Positions 1 to 9,373 of a DNA stretch of 47,306 bases are shown piece after piece. The stretch lies in contig CAIWRB010000363.1 in NCBI GenBank assembly GCA_903914955.1, positions 1-47,306 on the forward strand. The letters run 5' to 3'. The notes beneath the pieces were generated by a model, which worked only from the letters and a program-made list of their open reading frames with translations, did no database searches and had not been told where the DNA came from. How positions within the stretch are numbered: position 1 is the stretch's first letter; every line of letters starts with the position of its first letter. Position numbers and translations under genes: made by a program. The DNA comes from an uncultured Chloroflexota bacterium. GTDB taxonomy: Bacteria; Chloroflexota; Anaerolineae; Anaerolineales; Villigracilaceae.

Positions 1-2
1 GC

Positions 3-110
3 GCCGAAATGTTTTCTAACAAGATAGTCAATTTATTCAATGACCATTACTTTGATCTGCAAAAGGTGGAGAGAATTTGCAAAGTGATTTTGGAGAATTA
101 TGAAGGTTGA
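3..110 (+). CDS. 3' end of an upstream gene, possibly a DegT-type aminotransferase
   Basis: An open frame enters from the left edge and stops at TGA 108-110, giving about 35 residues (AEMFSNKIVNLF... ending ILENYEG). It overlaps the next start codon by 11 bases, which suggests translational coupling to the wecE-like gene. The tail, a short beta segment followed by a helix, resembles the C-terminus of DegT/DnrJ/EryC1 sugar aminotransferases, but the fragment is too short to be sure. The coding call rests on the overlap and good codon flow. The family call is a weak inference. Confidence 0.5.
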   Translation, partial: AEMFSNKIVNLFNDHYFDLQKVERICKVILENYEG

Positions 111-1230
111 TTTTAATCGTCCTATTACTGTTGGAAATGAATTTGAGTATATGCGTCAGGCAGTCGAGAATGCGCATATTTCAGGTGATGGCCCCTTTAC
201 TAAAAAATGCCACGCTCTTCTTGAAGAGGAACTGGGCGTTTCGAAGGCTTTACTTACCACATCTTGTACACACGCATTGGAGATGTCTGCGATTTTGTTG
301 GAGATTAAACCCGGCGACGAAGTTGTCATTCCGGATTTCACCTTTGTCTCGACTGTAAATGCATTCGTGCTAAGAGGAGCTAGACCGGTCTTTCTTGACG
401 TTCGGCCCGATACACTGAATTTGGACGAGTCTCGGCTGGAAGCTGCGCTGACTTCGCGAACGAAGGCAATTGTCCCGGTCCATTATGCTGGTGTCGGCTG
501 CGAGATGGATTCGATTATGGCTATTGCCAGACGCCACAATGTGGCAGTAATTGAAGATAATGCACATGGTTTATTTGGAAAATATAAAGGGAAGTATCTC
601 GGCACATTTGGGTTAATGGCTGCGCAGTCTTTTCATGAAACAAAGAATTTTTACTGTGGAGAAGGGGGCGCGTTATTGATCAATGATGCCAATCTGGCTG
701 AACGTGCCGAGGTTATCCGTGAAAAAGGAACCAACCGCTCCCGTTTTTTTCGTGGTCAAGTCGATAAATATACGTGGGTGGATATCGGATCGTCTTATCT
801 CCCATCAGATATCCTTGCCGCGTTTTTATTTGCACAGTTTGAACAACGCGATAAAACGCAGAATCACCGCAAAGGTGTTTGGGAAAAATATAATTCGGCA
901 TTGAAATCTTGGGCAGAAAAACATGAGGTAAAGTTGCCTTATATTCCCCCTGACTGCGAACAAGCATATCATATGTACTATATGCTTTTGCCGAATTTGG
1001 AATTACGCCAAAGATTTATCTTGTATTTACGTGAACAGGGTATTTTTAGCGTTTTTCATTACTTGCCACTCCACCTTTCTGATATGGGGCAGAGTTTCGA
1101 ATATAAATCCGGTAATTTTCCCGTAACAGAGAAAATCAGCGATCAATTAATCCGCCTGCCATTTCATAATGCATTGACGAGCCATGAACAGGAACGAGTT
1201 ATAGACACTATTTTGGAGTTTAAATTCTAA
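100..1230 (+). CDS. wecE: dTDP-4-amino-4,6-dideoxygalactose transaminase (WecE/RffA type)
   Basis: A PLP-dependent sugar aminotransferase of the DegT/DnrJ/EryC1/StrS family. By similarity to WecE it would aminate dTDP-4-keto-6-deoxyglucose to give dTDP-4-amino-4,6-dideoxygalactose (TDP-Fuc4N) for surface polysaccharide. The 376 residues match the usual WecE length. Visible motifs are the FTFVST loop near residue 80, IEDNAHG around 151-157 (the Asp that binds the PLP pyridine nitrogen), and SFHETKNF with the Schiff-base lysine at K182, followed by GEGGAL. The C-terminal YLPLHLSDMG segment is also typical. Its ATG overlaps the end of the preceding frame, and its TAA shares a base with the next ATG, so it belongs to a tight sugar operon. 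The family is certain; the exact substrate is inferred. Confidence 0.88.
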   Translation: MKVDFNRPITVGNEFEYMRQAVENAHISGDGPFTKKCHALLEEELGVSKALLTTSCTHALEMSAILLEIKPGDEVVIPDFTFVSTVNAFVLRGARPVFLDVRPDTLNLDESRLEAALTSRTKAIVPVHYAGVGCEMDSIMAIARRHNVAVIEDNAHGLFGKYKGKYLGTFGLMAAQSFHETKNFYCGEGGALLINDANLAERAEVIREKGTNRSRFFRGQVDKYTWVDIGSSYLPSDILAAFLFAQFEQRDKTQNHRKGVWEKYNSALKSWAEKHEVKLPYIPPDCEQAYHMYYMLLPNLELRQRFILYLREQGIFSVFHYLPLHLSDMGQSFEYKSGNFPVTEKISDQLIRLPFHNALTSHEQERVIDTILEFKF

Positions 1231-3236
1231 TGAATTCTTCACCAACCACCTCGCGACGTGAATCCTTTTATGCAATTTGCCTTATTATTTTAACTACCGT
1301 CATAACCTATGGCGTGCTGATCTCTCAGCTAGGTTTTTATCGAGATGACTGGTATTTGCTTTGGACATCTGAATCACAGGGTGCAACGGGCTTACTTAAC
1401 CTGTTCCGCGGCGACCGTCCGCTTTTAGGCTGGTTATATATTTTTGATTTTTCCATGCTCGGTGTTTCTCCTTTCGAGTGGCATTTATATGTCTTAATTA
1501 TCAAAATTATCTCTGCTCTGGCTTTTTTTTGGCTGGTTCGCAGTATGTGGCCACAAAGGAAAATAGAAACTACGTTCATAACACTGTTATTTGTCGTTTA
1601 TCCTGGATTTTATCAGCAGCCCGATGCACTCACTTTTAAACAATTGCTGCTTGCATATGCAGCGGCATTGTTTTCGCTCGCGCTGACTGTTCAAGTTCTT
1701 AAAACAAAGAATGTTATCCATAAATTACTCTTCACTATCCTTGCTGTCATGTTGTCTGCTTTTTACATTTTTATTTATGAGGCTTTGATTGGGTTGGAGG
1801 TTGCCCGCTTCTTATTGATCTGGTATTTTTTGTATAAACAAAATATAAAATGGAGGGCAAGTCTTCGTTCATCTGTGTTGAAATTTGCCCCGTATCTTAT
1901 ATTCACGGCTTTATTTGTCTTTTGGCGTGTTTTTATTTTTCATAGCACACGAAATGCGACAAGTTCGCAAATCTTGGCAGGCAGCTTTACCTCTTTGCAC
2001 GGCTTAATTCGTCTTATCGTTGAAACTGGAAAGGACTTGATCGAAACATCAATCTTTGCATGGGGCGTTCCCTTTTATCAGTTTTCTGTTAGGGCAATAT
2101 ATAAAGATATCGGTCTGGCACTTGGGTTAGGAATTTTGGTTGTAATGGCCGGGGTTGGATATTATTTCCTTGTTAGGAGGCAGGTCGAAATTCAGAATGA
2201 TGCGGGGGTTGAGACGTCGCTTGATTGGCTTATCCTTGGTGCCATCATCGTGTTTGTGACCACTTTGCCTGTCGTCGCCGCTGGTCGCGATGTCGTTTTT
2301 GGAATTCAATGGGATCGCTATACATATCAGTCTGTTTTTGGTGTTTCATTGTTAGTTGCCGGTTTTGTATTCTATGCTTTGCGGGGTAATCTACGTTGGA
2401 TCATTATGGTTTCGTTATTGATGAGTGGCGTTGCAACCCAGGTCTTTAGCGAAATGTATTACCGTGATTTCTGGGAGATACAACGTGAAACATGGTGGCA
2501 ATTATATTGGCGTGCTCCTCAAATTAATGATGGCACTACCGTAATTGCCTCACTGCCCGGTGGATACCAATTTGCTGAGGAATATGAAGTGTGGGGGCCG
2601 ATAAACCTTATCTATCATCGAGGCGAGCCATTGAAAGTTGCCGGGCAAGTTGGATTAAAGCAGATCGAGGTTGATCTGGCACAGGGAACTGTTGAAGAAA
2701 GGTTTGTACGCGACACAATTAAGGTAAATCGTGATTATAACAATTCTATAATTATATCAACCCCGTCGACAGTTTCTTGTTTGCATATTTATAATGGCTT
2801 ATTACTTGATCTATCTCTTTCTGAGTCTTCGAATATAGTAATGCTTGCACCTTATTCCAAAATGGATTTGATTAAGATATCTGTGCCTTCCCCCGATGCG
2901 CCAAGTCAAATCATGGGTGCTGAGCCTGAACATGGGTGGTGCTATTATTATCAGAGTATCAACCTTTTCCTGCAAGCAGGAAATTGGACTGAAGCCGCAC
3001 GTTTGGCAGATGAATCTCGCCTGGTAGACGTGCAGCCGAGGGATGAAGCAGAGTGGTTGCCCGTATTAATAGCATATGCAAACCATGACGAAGAGAAAAA
3101 AGCCAAACGAGTATCCACTTTCATTACAGATAAAGATAATCGTCATTATCTTTGCCAGCAATTGAAAAAGGTATCTGATTGGCCTGATGGCTATCGTTCG
3201 GATGTCATACTCAAGATATTGTGTAACGTAAATTAA
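1230..3236 (+). CDS. Large polytopic membrane protein, GT-C-like (unknown function)
   Basis: A 668-residue protein with about ten to twelve hydrophobic segments in residues 15-415, followed by a mostly soluble C-terminal region of about 250 residues. After the first membrane segment comes FYRDDW, with the acidic pair D39-D40. An acidic pair at the first extracytoplasmic loop is characteristic of GT-C glycosyltransferases that use lipid-linked sugars. No precise family is recognised. The start is coupled to wecE (TAATG overlap). The neighbours, a sugar aminotransferase before it and a polyprenyl-phosphate-type GT2 after it, support a role in moving sugars from lipid carriers to a surface polymer. 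That role is inference. A similar SDDW signature occurs in the minus-strand membrane protein at 7886-9373. Confidence 0.75.
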   Translation: MNSSPTTSRRESFYAICLIILTTVITYGVLISQLGFYRDDWYLLWTSESQGATGLLNLFRGDRPLLGWLYIFDFSMLGVSPFEWHLYVLIIKIISALAFFWLVRSMWPQRKIETTFITLLFVVYPGFYQQPDALTFKQLLLAYAAALFSLALTVQVLKTKNVIHKLLFTILAVMLSAFYIFIYEALIGLEVARFLLIWYFLYKQNIKWRASLRSSVLKFAPYLIFTALFVFWRVFIFHSTRNATSSQILAGSFTSLHGLIRLIVETGKDLIETSIFAWGVPFYQFSVRAIYKDIGLALGLGILVVMAGVGYYFLVRRQVEIQNDAGVETSLDWLILGAIIVFVTTLPVVAAGRDVVFGIQWDRYTYQSVFGVSLLVAGFVFYALRGNLRWIIMVSLLMSGVATQVFSEMYYRDFWEIQRETWWQLYWRAPQINDGTTVIASLPGGYQFAEEYEVWGPINLIYHRGEPLKVAGQVGLKQIEVDLAQGTVEERFVRDTIKVNRDYNNSIIISTPSTVSCLHIYNGLLLDLSLSESSNIVMLAPYSKMDLIKISVPSPDAPSQIMGAEPEHGWCYYYQSINLFLQAGNWTEAARLADESRLVDVQPRDEAEWLPVLIAYANHDEEKKAKRVSTFITDKDNRHYLCQQLKKVSDWPDGYRSDVILKILCNVN

Positions 3237-3331
3237 TATGAATAGGGAAATTTTTCATCGGAGGCATATACACTTACTTTTTGGAAAATAGACGCAATTT
3301 CCAATTGTGAAGCGCATGGTAAAATTCCTGC

Positions 3332-4291
3332 GTGTCTCCAAAGCGTAAAACCCAGGTTGATCTGGTCATCCCCATCTATAACGAAGCCGGCGTCGTGGAA
3401 CAAACTCACGTGCAGGTTCGTGCTGTGGTGGATTCTCTCCCATACGATTTTAAATTCATTTACGTAGACGACGGTTCAAACGACGGGACAGTTGACGTGC
3501 TCCGAAAAATAGCGGAAGGCGACCCCCGTATTTCCCTGCTCCAATTAAGCCGAAATTTTGGACACCAAGCTGCGCTGACAGCCGGCTTGGATGCGTCACG
3601 CGGCGACCTGGTCATCACCATGGACGGCGACGGACAGCATCCGCCCGCAATGATCCCGCAGATGATCAAACTCATCGAACAGGGATATGACATCGTGCAG
3701 GCACAGCGCATCGCTACGCGAGATGAGAGTTCCATATCGTTCAAAAAAATCACCTCCAATCTATTTTATCGTTTGATCAACATCATCAGCGGCACACAAG
3801 TTTTGCAAGGCGCTGCAGATTTCCGTGCGCTTTCGAAAAATGCACTCAACGGATTGCGCTCCATGCATGAGTATCATCGTTTTCTGCGCGGCATGATCTC
3901 ATGGATGGGATACTCCAGCGTCATCCTGCCTTATCACGAGCCAGCTCGCGTTGGCGGGAAATCAAAATATTCACTTGGCAAAATGATTCGCCTGGCATCG
4001 GATGCGATCTTCTCTTTTTCTCTTGCCCCGTTATATATTGGATTAAGCGCAGGTCTGGGATTTTTTGTCCTGGCTGCGGTGCAGCTCATTTACGTCTTAA
4101 CTTTGTGGCTGACTGGACACACAGAACGGATCGTTGCGGGTTGGAGTTCGTTGATGGGCGTGGTGCTGATCGCAAGCGGCATCATCATGATCCTGCTTGG
4201 TTTTATCGGCGTTTATGTTGGATATATTTTTCAGGAAGTTAAACGCCGCCCAATTTACTTGATAACGGGGGATAAGAAAAATGGAGAATAG
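3332..4291 (+). CDS. Family 2 glycosyltransferase, polyprenyl-phosphate sugar synthase type (ArnC/DPM1-like)
   Basis: A 319-residue GT2 enzyme that probably transfers a sugar from a nucleotide donor to a polyprenyl phosphate on the cytoplasmic face. The GT-A fold begins at VDLVIPIYNEAG (about residues 9-20), followed by YVDDGSNDGT and the DxD-type MDGDGQHPP (about 97-105). A QRxxRDES segment and GAADFRALSK are typical of the DPM1/ArnC/GtrB group. Two C-terminal transmembrane helices lie near residues 235-260 and 270-300, also typical of GtrB-like enzymes. The start is GTG at 3332. The stop overlaps the next gene by 11 bases. It could charge the lipid carrier used by the GT-C-like protein upstream; this is inferred from position. 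Confidence 0.88.
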   Translation: MSPKRKTQVDLVIPIYNEAGVVEQTHVQVRAVVDSLPYDFKFIYVDDGSNDGTVDVLRKIAEGDPRISLLQLSRNFGHQAALTAGLDASRGDLVITMDGDGQHPPAMIPQMIKLIEQGYDIVQAQRIATRDESSISFKKITSNLFYRLINIISGTQVLQGAADFRALSKNALNGLRSMHEYHRFLRGMISWMGYSSVILPYHEPARVGGKSKYSLGKMIRLASDAIFSFSLAPLYIGLSAGLGFFVLAAVQLIYVLTLWLTGHTERIVAGWSSLMGVVLIASGIIMILLGFIGVYVGYIFQEVKRRPIYLITGDKKNGE

Positions 4292-4922
4292 ACCTCAACC
4301 TTTTCACATCACATTAATGCGTCACGGCGAATCTGTCGGAAATGCTGAATCGCGATGGCAGGGACAGGCAGATTATCCGCTTACAGATACAGGCCGTGCG
4401 CAGGCACGCGCACTGGCTGTCCGTTGGAAAAATGAAAAAGTAAAATTTGATCTCGTGATTGCCAGTCCGCTTGTACGTACAAAAGAGACTGCCGAGATCA
4501 TAGCTTCGGCACTCAATGTGACTATTGAATTTGAACCGCTCTGGCTTGAACGCGATAATGGCGACTTCTCAGGACTCACCGCCTATGAAGTCCGCCAGAA
4601 CTTCACACAATCCCAATTCAGCACGCCGTATGATCCAGTGGGCGGGGATGGCGAAGGAGATTGGGAATTGTTCCTGCGCGCAGGCCAGGCTTTGCAAAGT
4701 TTATTAAAACGCGAACCTGCCAGATATTTGATTGTTTCGCACGGCGGCCTCTTGAACCAGTTCATGCACGCGGTGACCGGAGTTGCTCCGCAAGCCAACA
4801 ACGCGGGCACCCGCTTCCGTTTTGGCAATACCGCATTCGCGCAGTTGATGTATTATCCGCATCAACATCGTTGGGCGATTGACAGACTCAATGATCACGC
4901 ACATTGGAAAGATGCGGATTAG
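4281..4922 (+). CDS. Histidine phosphatase family protein (phosphoglycerate-mutase-like)
   Basis: A 213-residue member of the phosphoglycerate mutase/acid phosphatase branch. The N-terminal LMRHGES carries the phospho-accepting histidine (H15) with R14. The second catalytic histidine lies in IVSHGG near residue 155, and the acid/base glutamate is probably in WLERDNGDFSG. The substrate is unknown; family members act on sugar phosphates, cofactors and nucleotides. It overlaps the GT2 gene by 11 bases, so it is co-translated with it and might dephosphorylate a sugar intermediate, but that is speculation. Confidence 0.85.
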   Translation: MENRPQPFHITLMRHGESVGNAESRWQGQADYPLTDTGRAQARALAVRWKNEKVKFDLVIASPLVRTKETAEIIASALNVTIEFEPLWLERDNGDFSGLTAYEVRQNFTQSQFSTPYDPVGGDGEGDWELFLRAGQALQSLLKREPARYLIVSHGGLLNQFMHAVTGVAPQANNAGTRFRFGNTAFAQLMYYPHQHRWAIDRLNDHAHWKDAD

Positions 4923-5021
4923 AGCGTGGACAAGTAGATAAGTAAACAGAAAATCGAGCATTACTTTGCGTAAACAGGTTTAGAAAATATGCCTGAGAAT
5001 TAATTTTATTAAGAGGCAACT

Positions 5022-6125
5022 TTGCAATCATCCATAGCTGCAATAAAAACATCCGAAAAGTTAAATGTGCTTGTTTTCGGTGCGGGAGCGATCGGAACAT
5101 ATTTTGGCGGCTCGCTGATTCTGGCAGGACATAATATCGTCTTTGTGGAACAACCCAAAATGGTCACTGAACTGCGTGAGCGTGGATTGCGACTCGATCT
5201 CACGGTTGATGAAAGACGAAATACAAAAGAAGTTTTTGTGATCGAATCACGATCCTTTGTCATTGAACCATCGCTGGAAGATGCTTTAAGATTCGGCCCT
5301 TTTGATGTTGCGCTCTTTGCATTAAAATCTTTCGATACCGCCGCCGCGTTGGAAGGGATGAAACCCTTCGCCGATAAACTTCCGCCCATACTTTGCCTCT
5401 CCAACGGCGTGGAAAATGAACAGTCCATTGCGCAGACACTTGGCGCGGATAAGGTCATCTATGGCACGGTGACCACTGCCATCGGTCGTCGTGGCGCGGG
5501 TGATATTGTTCTGGAAAAACTACGGGGTGTCGGCGTCGCGGCAGGGAATCCGCTTTCAGAGAAACTAGTCTCGGCCTTGGATGGTGCATTTCTGAAGAGT
5601 CGTTTGTATCCCGAGCCACTCGGGATGAAATGGTCTAAGATGCTCACCAACCTGATTGCCAATCCATCCTCTGCAATTTTGAATATGACCGCCGCGCAGG
5701 TTTTTTCGAACAAAAAATTATATAAACTTGAAATTGAAATGTTGAGTGAATGCCTTGCGGTAATGGCAGCCCAAAAATTACAGGTGACTGATCTGCCCGG
5801 CGTGCCTGTCAAAGCGCTGGCCTTGGCCACGAAACTGCCGCTCTGGCTTTCCAAGCCATTCCTTGCACGCGCCGCCGGCAGCGGACGGGGCGCGAAGATG
5901 CCCTCCTTTCACATTGACTTGTATTCAGGCCGCGGCCAAAGTGAAGTGGAATATTTGCATGGCGCAGTGGTGCGCGCCGGCAGGGAATTTAATATTTCCA
6001 CGCCTGTCAACGAAATGCTCACCGATACACTTCTGGCTTTGACAAATAAAGAAATTCCACTGGAAGAATACGCAAATCAACCAGAAAAGCTTTTGTCGAA
6101 AGTCAAAGGTCAGAAGTCGGCTTGA
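5022..6125 (+). CDS. Ketopantoate reductase family protein (ApbA/PanE)
   Basis: A 367-residue NAD(P)H-dependent reductase resembling 2-dehydropantoate 2-reductase of the pantothenate/CoA pathway. The Rossmann motif GAGAIG is at residues 20-25. CLSNGVENEQ, KMLTNLIANPSSA (with the family's catalytic lysine) and the C-terminal RGAKMPSFHIDLYSGR correspond to the two conserved PanE blocks. It is longer than typical PanE (about 300 residues) because of a longer C-terminal half, and such long forms are often paralogues of unproven substrate. The start is TTG at 5022, with an AAGAGG ribosome site five bases upstream. No pan genes lie nearby, so panE itself is not claimed. Confidence 0.78.
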   Translation: MQSSIAAIKTSEKLNVLVFGAGAIGTYFGGSLILAGHNIVFVEQPKMVTELRERGLRLDLTVDERRNTKEVFVIESRSFVIEPSLEDALRFGPFDVALFALKSFDTAAALEGMKPFADKLPPILCLSNGVENEQSIAQTLGADKVIYGTVTTAIGRRGAGDIVLEKLRGVGVAAGNPLSEKLVSALDGAFLKSRLYPEPLGMKWSKMLTNLIANPSSAILNMTAAQVFSNKKLYKLEIEMLSECLAVMAAQKLQVTDLPGVPVKALALATKLPLWLSKPFLARAAGSGRGAKMPSFHIDLYSGRGQSEVEYLHGAVVRAGREFNISTPVNEMLTDTLLALTNKEIPLEEYANQPEKLLSKVKGQKSA

Positions 6126-6154
6126 CCTTCAACCTTCGACCAGTACCCTTTGAC
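6096..6154 (+). repeat. Inverted repeat spanning the stop codon of the PanE-like gene
   Basis: GTCAAAGG (6102-6109) is complementary to CCTTTGAC (6147-6154). A second, nested pairing of 14 of 17 bases links 6096-6112 with the C/T-rich arm 6124-6140 (GACCTTCAACCTTCGAC). The TGA stop of the upstream gene is at 6123-6125. It has no U-tract, so it is not a normal terminator. See the finding on recurring stem-loops. Confidence 0.5.
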
Positions 6155-6165
6155 AACAAAAAAAC

Positions 6166-7860
6166 ATGCCAATTAAAATCGTTCAACCAAATAAAAATGT
6201 CGAGCTCCATCTTTCTGATGGCCGTGTACTCTCCGGCTTGCGGGGAGCGCAAGTGGGGGATTTCCTACAAATGGTCAAGAATGATTTTAGCGCGCCCATT
6301 GTTGCCGCGATCATCAATAATGAAATTCACGAACTTACTTATAAAATAGAGACCGAATCACATTGCACGCCTGTCACCATGGACACTGCCGATGGCGCAC
6401 GTATTTATCGGCGTTCGCTTATCTTTCTGCTGGAAATTGTTTTCGCAAACCTCTTCCCTAAAAGTAAACTTACCATTGATCATTCTGTTTCATCGGGCGG
6501 GTTTTACTGTCAGGTAACGGGGGATATCATATTGACGCGAAAGGAACTTGATTTGCTTAAAGTCCACATGAAAAAATTTGTGGATAAAAACCAATCATTT
6601 GAACGCAAGCAAATTCCCGTTCAGGAAGCCATTCAATATTTCACGCAGCTTGGTTACGAAGATAAAGCTCGTTTATTTTCGCACCGTCATAAAGATTACG
6701 TTACACTATATAGCCTCAATGATCAAATGGATTACATGCATGGCTATATGGTTCCATCCACTGGATACTTGCGCTGGTTCGATCTCAATCTTATTAACGG
6801 TGGGTTCACCATCCAATTCCCGCGTCGTCATGCGCCCATGCAGCTTGAGCCGATGGGCGACTACCCAAAATTATTAAGTGCCTTTCGTCAATATGGCAAT
6901 TGGTTGACGCATCTCGCTATTGATAATGTTGGTGCACTTAACGACGCCATCGAAGCGGGTCGCGCGGATGAGATCGTGCTGGTTTCGGAAGCGCTTCATG
7001 AACAAAATGTCGCAGATATCGCGCAACAGATCGCGCAAAAAAATTCACGTATTATTCTAATTGCCGGCCCATCCTCCTCAGGCAAAACTACTTCGTCACG
7101 CCGCCTCGCGATCCAATTGCTTGCGCGCGGTGTTTCGCCTTATCCGCTTGAGCTTGATAATTATTTTATAGACCGCGAAAAGACTCCGCTCGGCGAAGAT
7201 GGCAAGCCTGATTTTGAAAACCTTGAAGCGTTGAATCTGACCCGCCTCGCGCAGGACATCGAAAAAATTCTCGGCGGAGAAAAAGTCCAAATGCCGCGCT
7301 ACAACTTCAAATCTGGGATGAGCGAAATCGGCGAGACCGTCCAATTAAAAGACGGACAACCACTTATCCTCGAAGGCATTCATGGGATGAACCCGCGCCT
7401 CATTCCTGCCCATTTGACTGATGCGGCCTTTCGAGTTTATGTCTCTGCCCTGACACAACTCAACCTCGACCGCCATAATAGAGTTTCGACCACCGATACG
7501 CGTCTCATTCGGCGAATAGTGCGCGACGCGCGCGAGCGTGGATATTCTGCCACGCAGACTATCAGTCGCTGGGAGTCTGTCCGCCGCGGCGAGAAGCGGC
7601 ACATCTTCCCCTATCAGGAAAATGCGGATGTGATGTTCAATTCTGCGTTGGTGTATGAACTTTCTGCGCTCAAAGCGTTTGCTGAACCTTTGCTTAGGCA
7701 GGTGCAATATCGCGCGCCAGAGTATATCGAAGCACGAAGATTGCTGGCCTTCCTTGAATGGTTCCTGCCATTGGATATGAATTTGATCCCAGCGAATTCG
7801 ATTGTGCGCGAATTTTTAGGAGACTCAGGGTTGAAAGATTTCAAGATTTGGAGAGGATAG
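6166..7860 (+). CDS. TGS-domain/uridine kinase-like fusion protein
   Basis: A 564-residue fusion. Residues 1-70 look like a TGS domain (VELHLSDGRVLSG...). Residues 70-200 resemble the threonyl-tRNA synthetase second additional domain, with the metal-site-like segments IDHSVSSGGFYC and FSHRHKDY. Residues from about 290 form a P-loop kinase of the uridine kinase/phosphoribulokinase type, with Walker A GPSSSGKTT near 301-309, LELDNYFIDRE, and ILEGIHGMNP. This architecture is a known uncharacterised nucleoside-kinase family in Thermotogae, Firmicutes and Chloroflexi; its real substrate is not known to me. The ATG at 6166 lies 40 bases after the preceding stop, behind an inverted repeat, so co-transcription is possible. 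Confidence 0.85.
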   Translation: MPIKIVQPNKNVELHLSDGRVLSGLRGAQVGDFLQMVKNDFSAPIVAAIINNEIHELTYKIETESHCTPVTMDTADGARIYRRSLIFLLEIVFANLFPKSKLTIDHSVSSGGFYCQVTGDIILTRKELDLLKVHMKKFVDKNQSFERKQIPVQEAIQYFTQLGYEDKARLFSHRHKDYVTLYSLNDQMDYMHGYMVPSTGYLRWFDLNLINGGFTIQFPRRHAPMQLEPMGDYPKLLSAFRQYGNWLTHLAIDNVGALNDAIEAGRADEIVLVSEALHEQNVADIAQQIAQKNSRIILIAGPSSSGKTTSSRRLAIQLLARGVSPYPLELDNYFIDREKTPLGEDGKPDFENLEALNLTRLAQDIEKILGGEKVQMPRYNFKSGMSEIGETVQLKDGQPLILEGIHGMNPRLIPAHLTDAAFRVYVSALTQLNLDRHNRVSTTDTRLIRRIVRDARERGYSATQTISRWESVRRGEKRHIFPYQENADVMFNSALVYELSALKAFAEPLLRQVQYRAPEYIEARRLLAFLEWFLPLDMNLIPANSIVREFLGDSGLKDFKIWRG

Positions 7861-7885
7861 ATTAAATGTGAATCTGTAAAGATGC

Positions 7886-9373
7886 TTATTTAGATATTGA
7901 ATTAGTAGGGGCAAGGCCATAGATGGAATCAAAACCATAATAGGTAGATGCGCATGTCTGTACCCATTTGCCGATATCTCGTGAGCGCATAATGTCTTTT
8001 GTGCCTATTCCGTTGGTATCAATCACAGGTACCTCCATTGTAGCGAGCCCATTTGCAATTGCCTCTCTCATAGCAAAATCGCGCGCATCCCATTGTTCAG
8101 CGCGGGTTAAAAATCCGGGAAATTCCTGATAGATTAAATTTGTTGCACGTATGGTGTACCCAAATCCAACGAACAAAAAGAAAATTGGAATAAGCATTAG
8201 CTTTTTAGAGAGTCGGCTGGATATAATTAAACCAACGAACCAGGCGATAAATCCCAGACCAATTGTCATTGTAAAACGAGATAGTGACTGACCTCGCGGG
8301 TCGGGTTGCGAACTGTAAAGGTAGGTTGTCGGAGCCTGAATGGCCGTGATTAGGAGAAAAGTTGCAATTGCAATTGCTGAGATGATAAAAATTAATGACT
8401 TAATATTTATTGTTTCTAGATCATCTTTGCTTATGTGGTGAAATAGGGAGAGCGCGCAGATGGTCGAAAAGATAATCAGGTGGGGAAGAGGCGCACCTTT
8501 TAGCGACTGAACGATAAATACAGCTGCGGATTTTAGAGATAGCAATGGTACTAACAAAGGTTGTGTGGTTGTATTGATGTCTGTTGCTCTTGAGTTAGAC
8601 GGCGAAATGACTAAAACGATTATGGACAAAATTAGGGCGATGAGAGCAATTAAGGCTGGATTGATGGCTTTCCTGAATGAGGGGTTTTTGGCACCTTTTT
8701 GCCACCAACTTATTAATAGAATTAGGACCATACAGCTAAAAAGGTAAACAGCCCCAATTTCTGAAAAGCCTCCCGCAATGAATGCAGTTAGTCCTATCAG
8801 AATGTTAAATATGACAGAGGCTTTTTCTCTTATTGATTGACCTGTAATTAATCCCAGGGTAATCAACCCGAAAATAATGGCAAAGCTATATGAAATAACT
8901 CCTGAACGCCAATATAAGATCTGAAATCTGTCTGTAGAGATATAAAAGTTGAAGAAAAGCAGAAATCCAGCTGACAGAATAATTATGCTTTTCGGGATAT
9001 CTGTTTTTAGCATAATTGAAATGTTAATTAATATCCAGTACATAGATGCTAGCCAAATCATGATGGTAATAGCGGCAAGCGCCTGGGTTCCGATTACTCC
9101 CATCGAATAAAATAAACCGCTAAATAAGGAGAGGGAATAACGGTCTGTAGGAGTTCCGCGTTGAGCTTCTTCACCTGTGGCGAAATAAAACCCTGTAGTT
9201 TTAACAACGCCATAATTTTTAAAGTCACTGTTGTAGCACCAGTCATCAGACCAGTATCGATTGTAGAAACCGAGATAAGCGAGCAGGATCAAACCTCCAA
9301 AGACAACAATGTTCCCAATGGTGAATATTAGGATTGAGCGTCTTTCGAGCGTGGGTTTGGAGGATAGTGTCAT
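7886..9373 (-). CDS. Polytopic membrane protein, DUF6056/GT-C-like
   Basis: A 495-residue integral membrane protein with about twelve hydrophobic helices and a short soluble tail. Following the first helix is RYWSDDWCYN (acidic pair D43-D44), then a TPTDRYS segment in the first large loop. This layout resembles the DUF6056 family and, more loosely, GT-C glycosyltransferases that use lipid-linked donors. No enzymatic function is known to me. The start ATG directly abuts the stop of the DUF92 gene upstream on the same strand, so the two are co-translated. It converges on the kinase fusion gene with 25 bases between stops. Confidence 0.75.
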   Translation of the reverse strand: MTLSSKPTLERRSILIFTIGNIVVFGGLILLAYLGFYNRYWSDDWCYNSDFKNYGVVKTTGFYFATGEEAQRGTPTDRYSLSLFSGLFYSMGVIGTQALAAITIMIWLASMYWILINISIMLKTDIPKSIIILSAGFLLFFNFYISTDRFQILYWRSGVISYSFAIIFGLITLGLITGQSIREKASVIFNILIGLTAFIAGGFSEIGAVYLFSCMVLILLISWWQKGAKNPSFRKAINPALIALIALILSIIVLVISPSNSRATDINTTTQPLLVPLLSLKSAAVFIVQSLKGAPLPHLIIFSTICALSLFHHISKDDLETINIKSLIFIISAIAIATFLLITAIQAPTTYLYSSQPDPRGQSLSRFTMTIGLGFIAWFVGLIISSRLSKKLMLIPIFFLFVGFGYTIRATNLIYQEFPGFLTRAEQWDARDFAMREAIANGLATMEVPVIDTNGIGTKDIMRSRDIGKWVQTCASTYYGFDSIYGLAPTNSISK

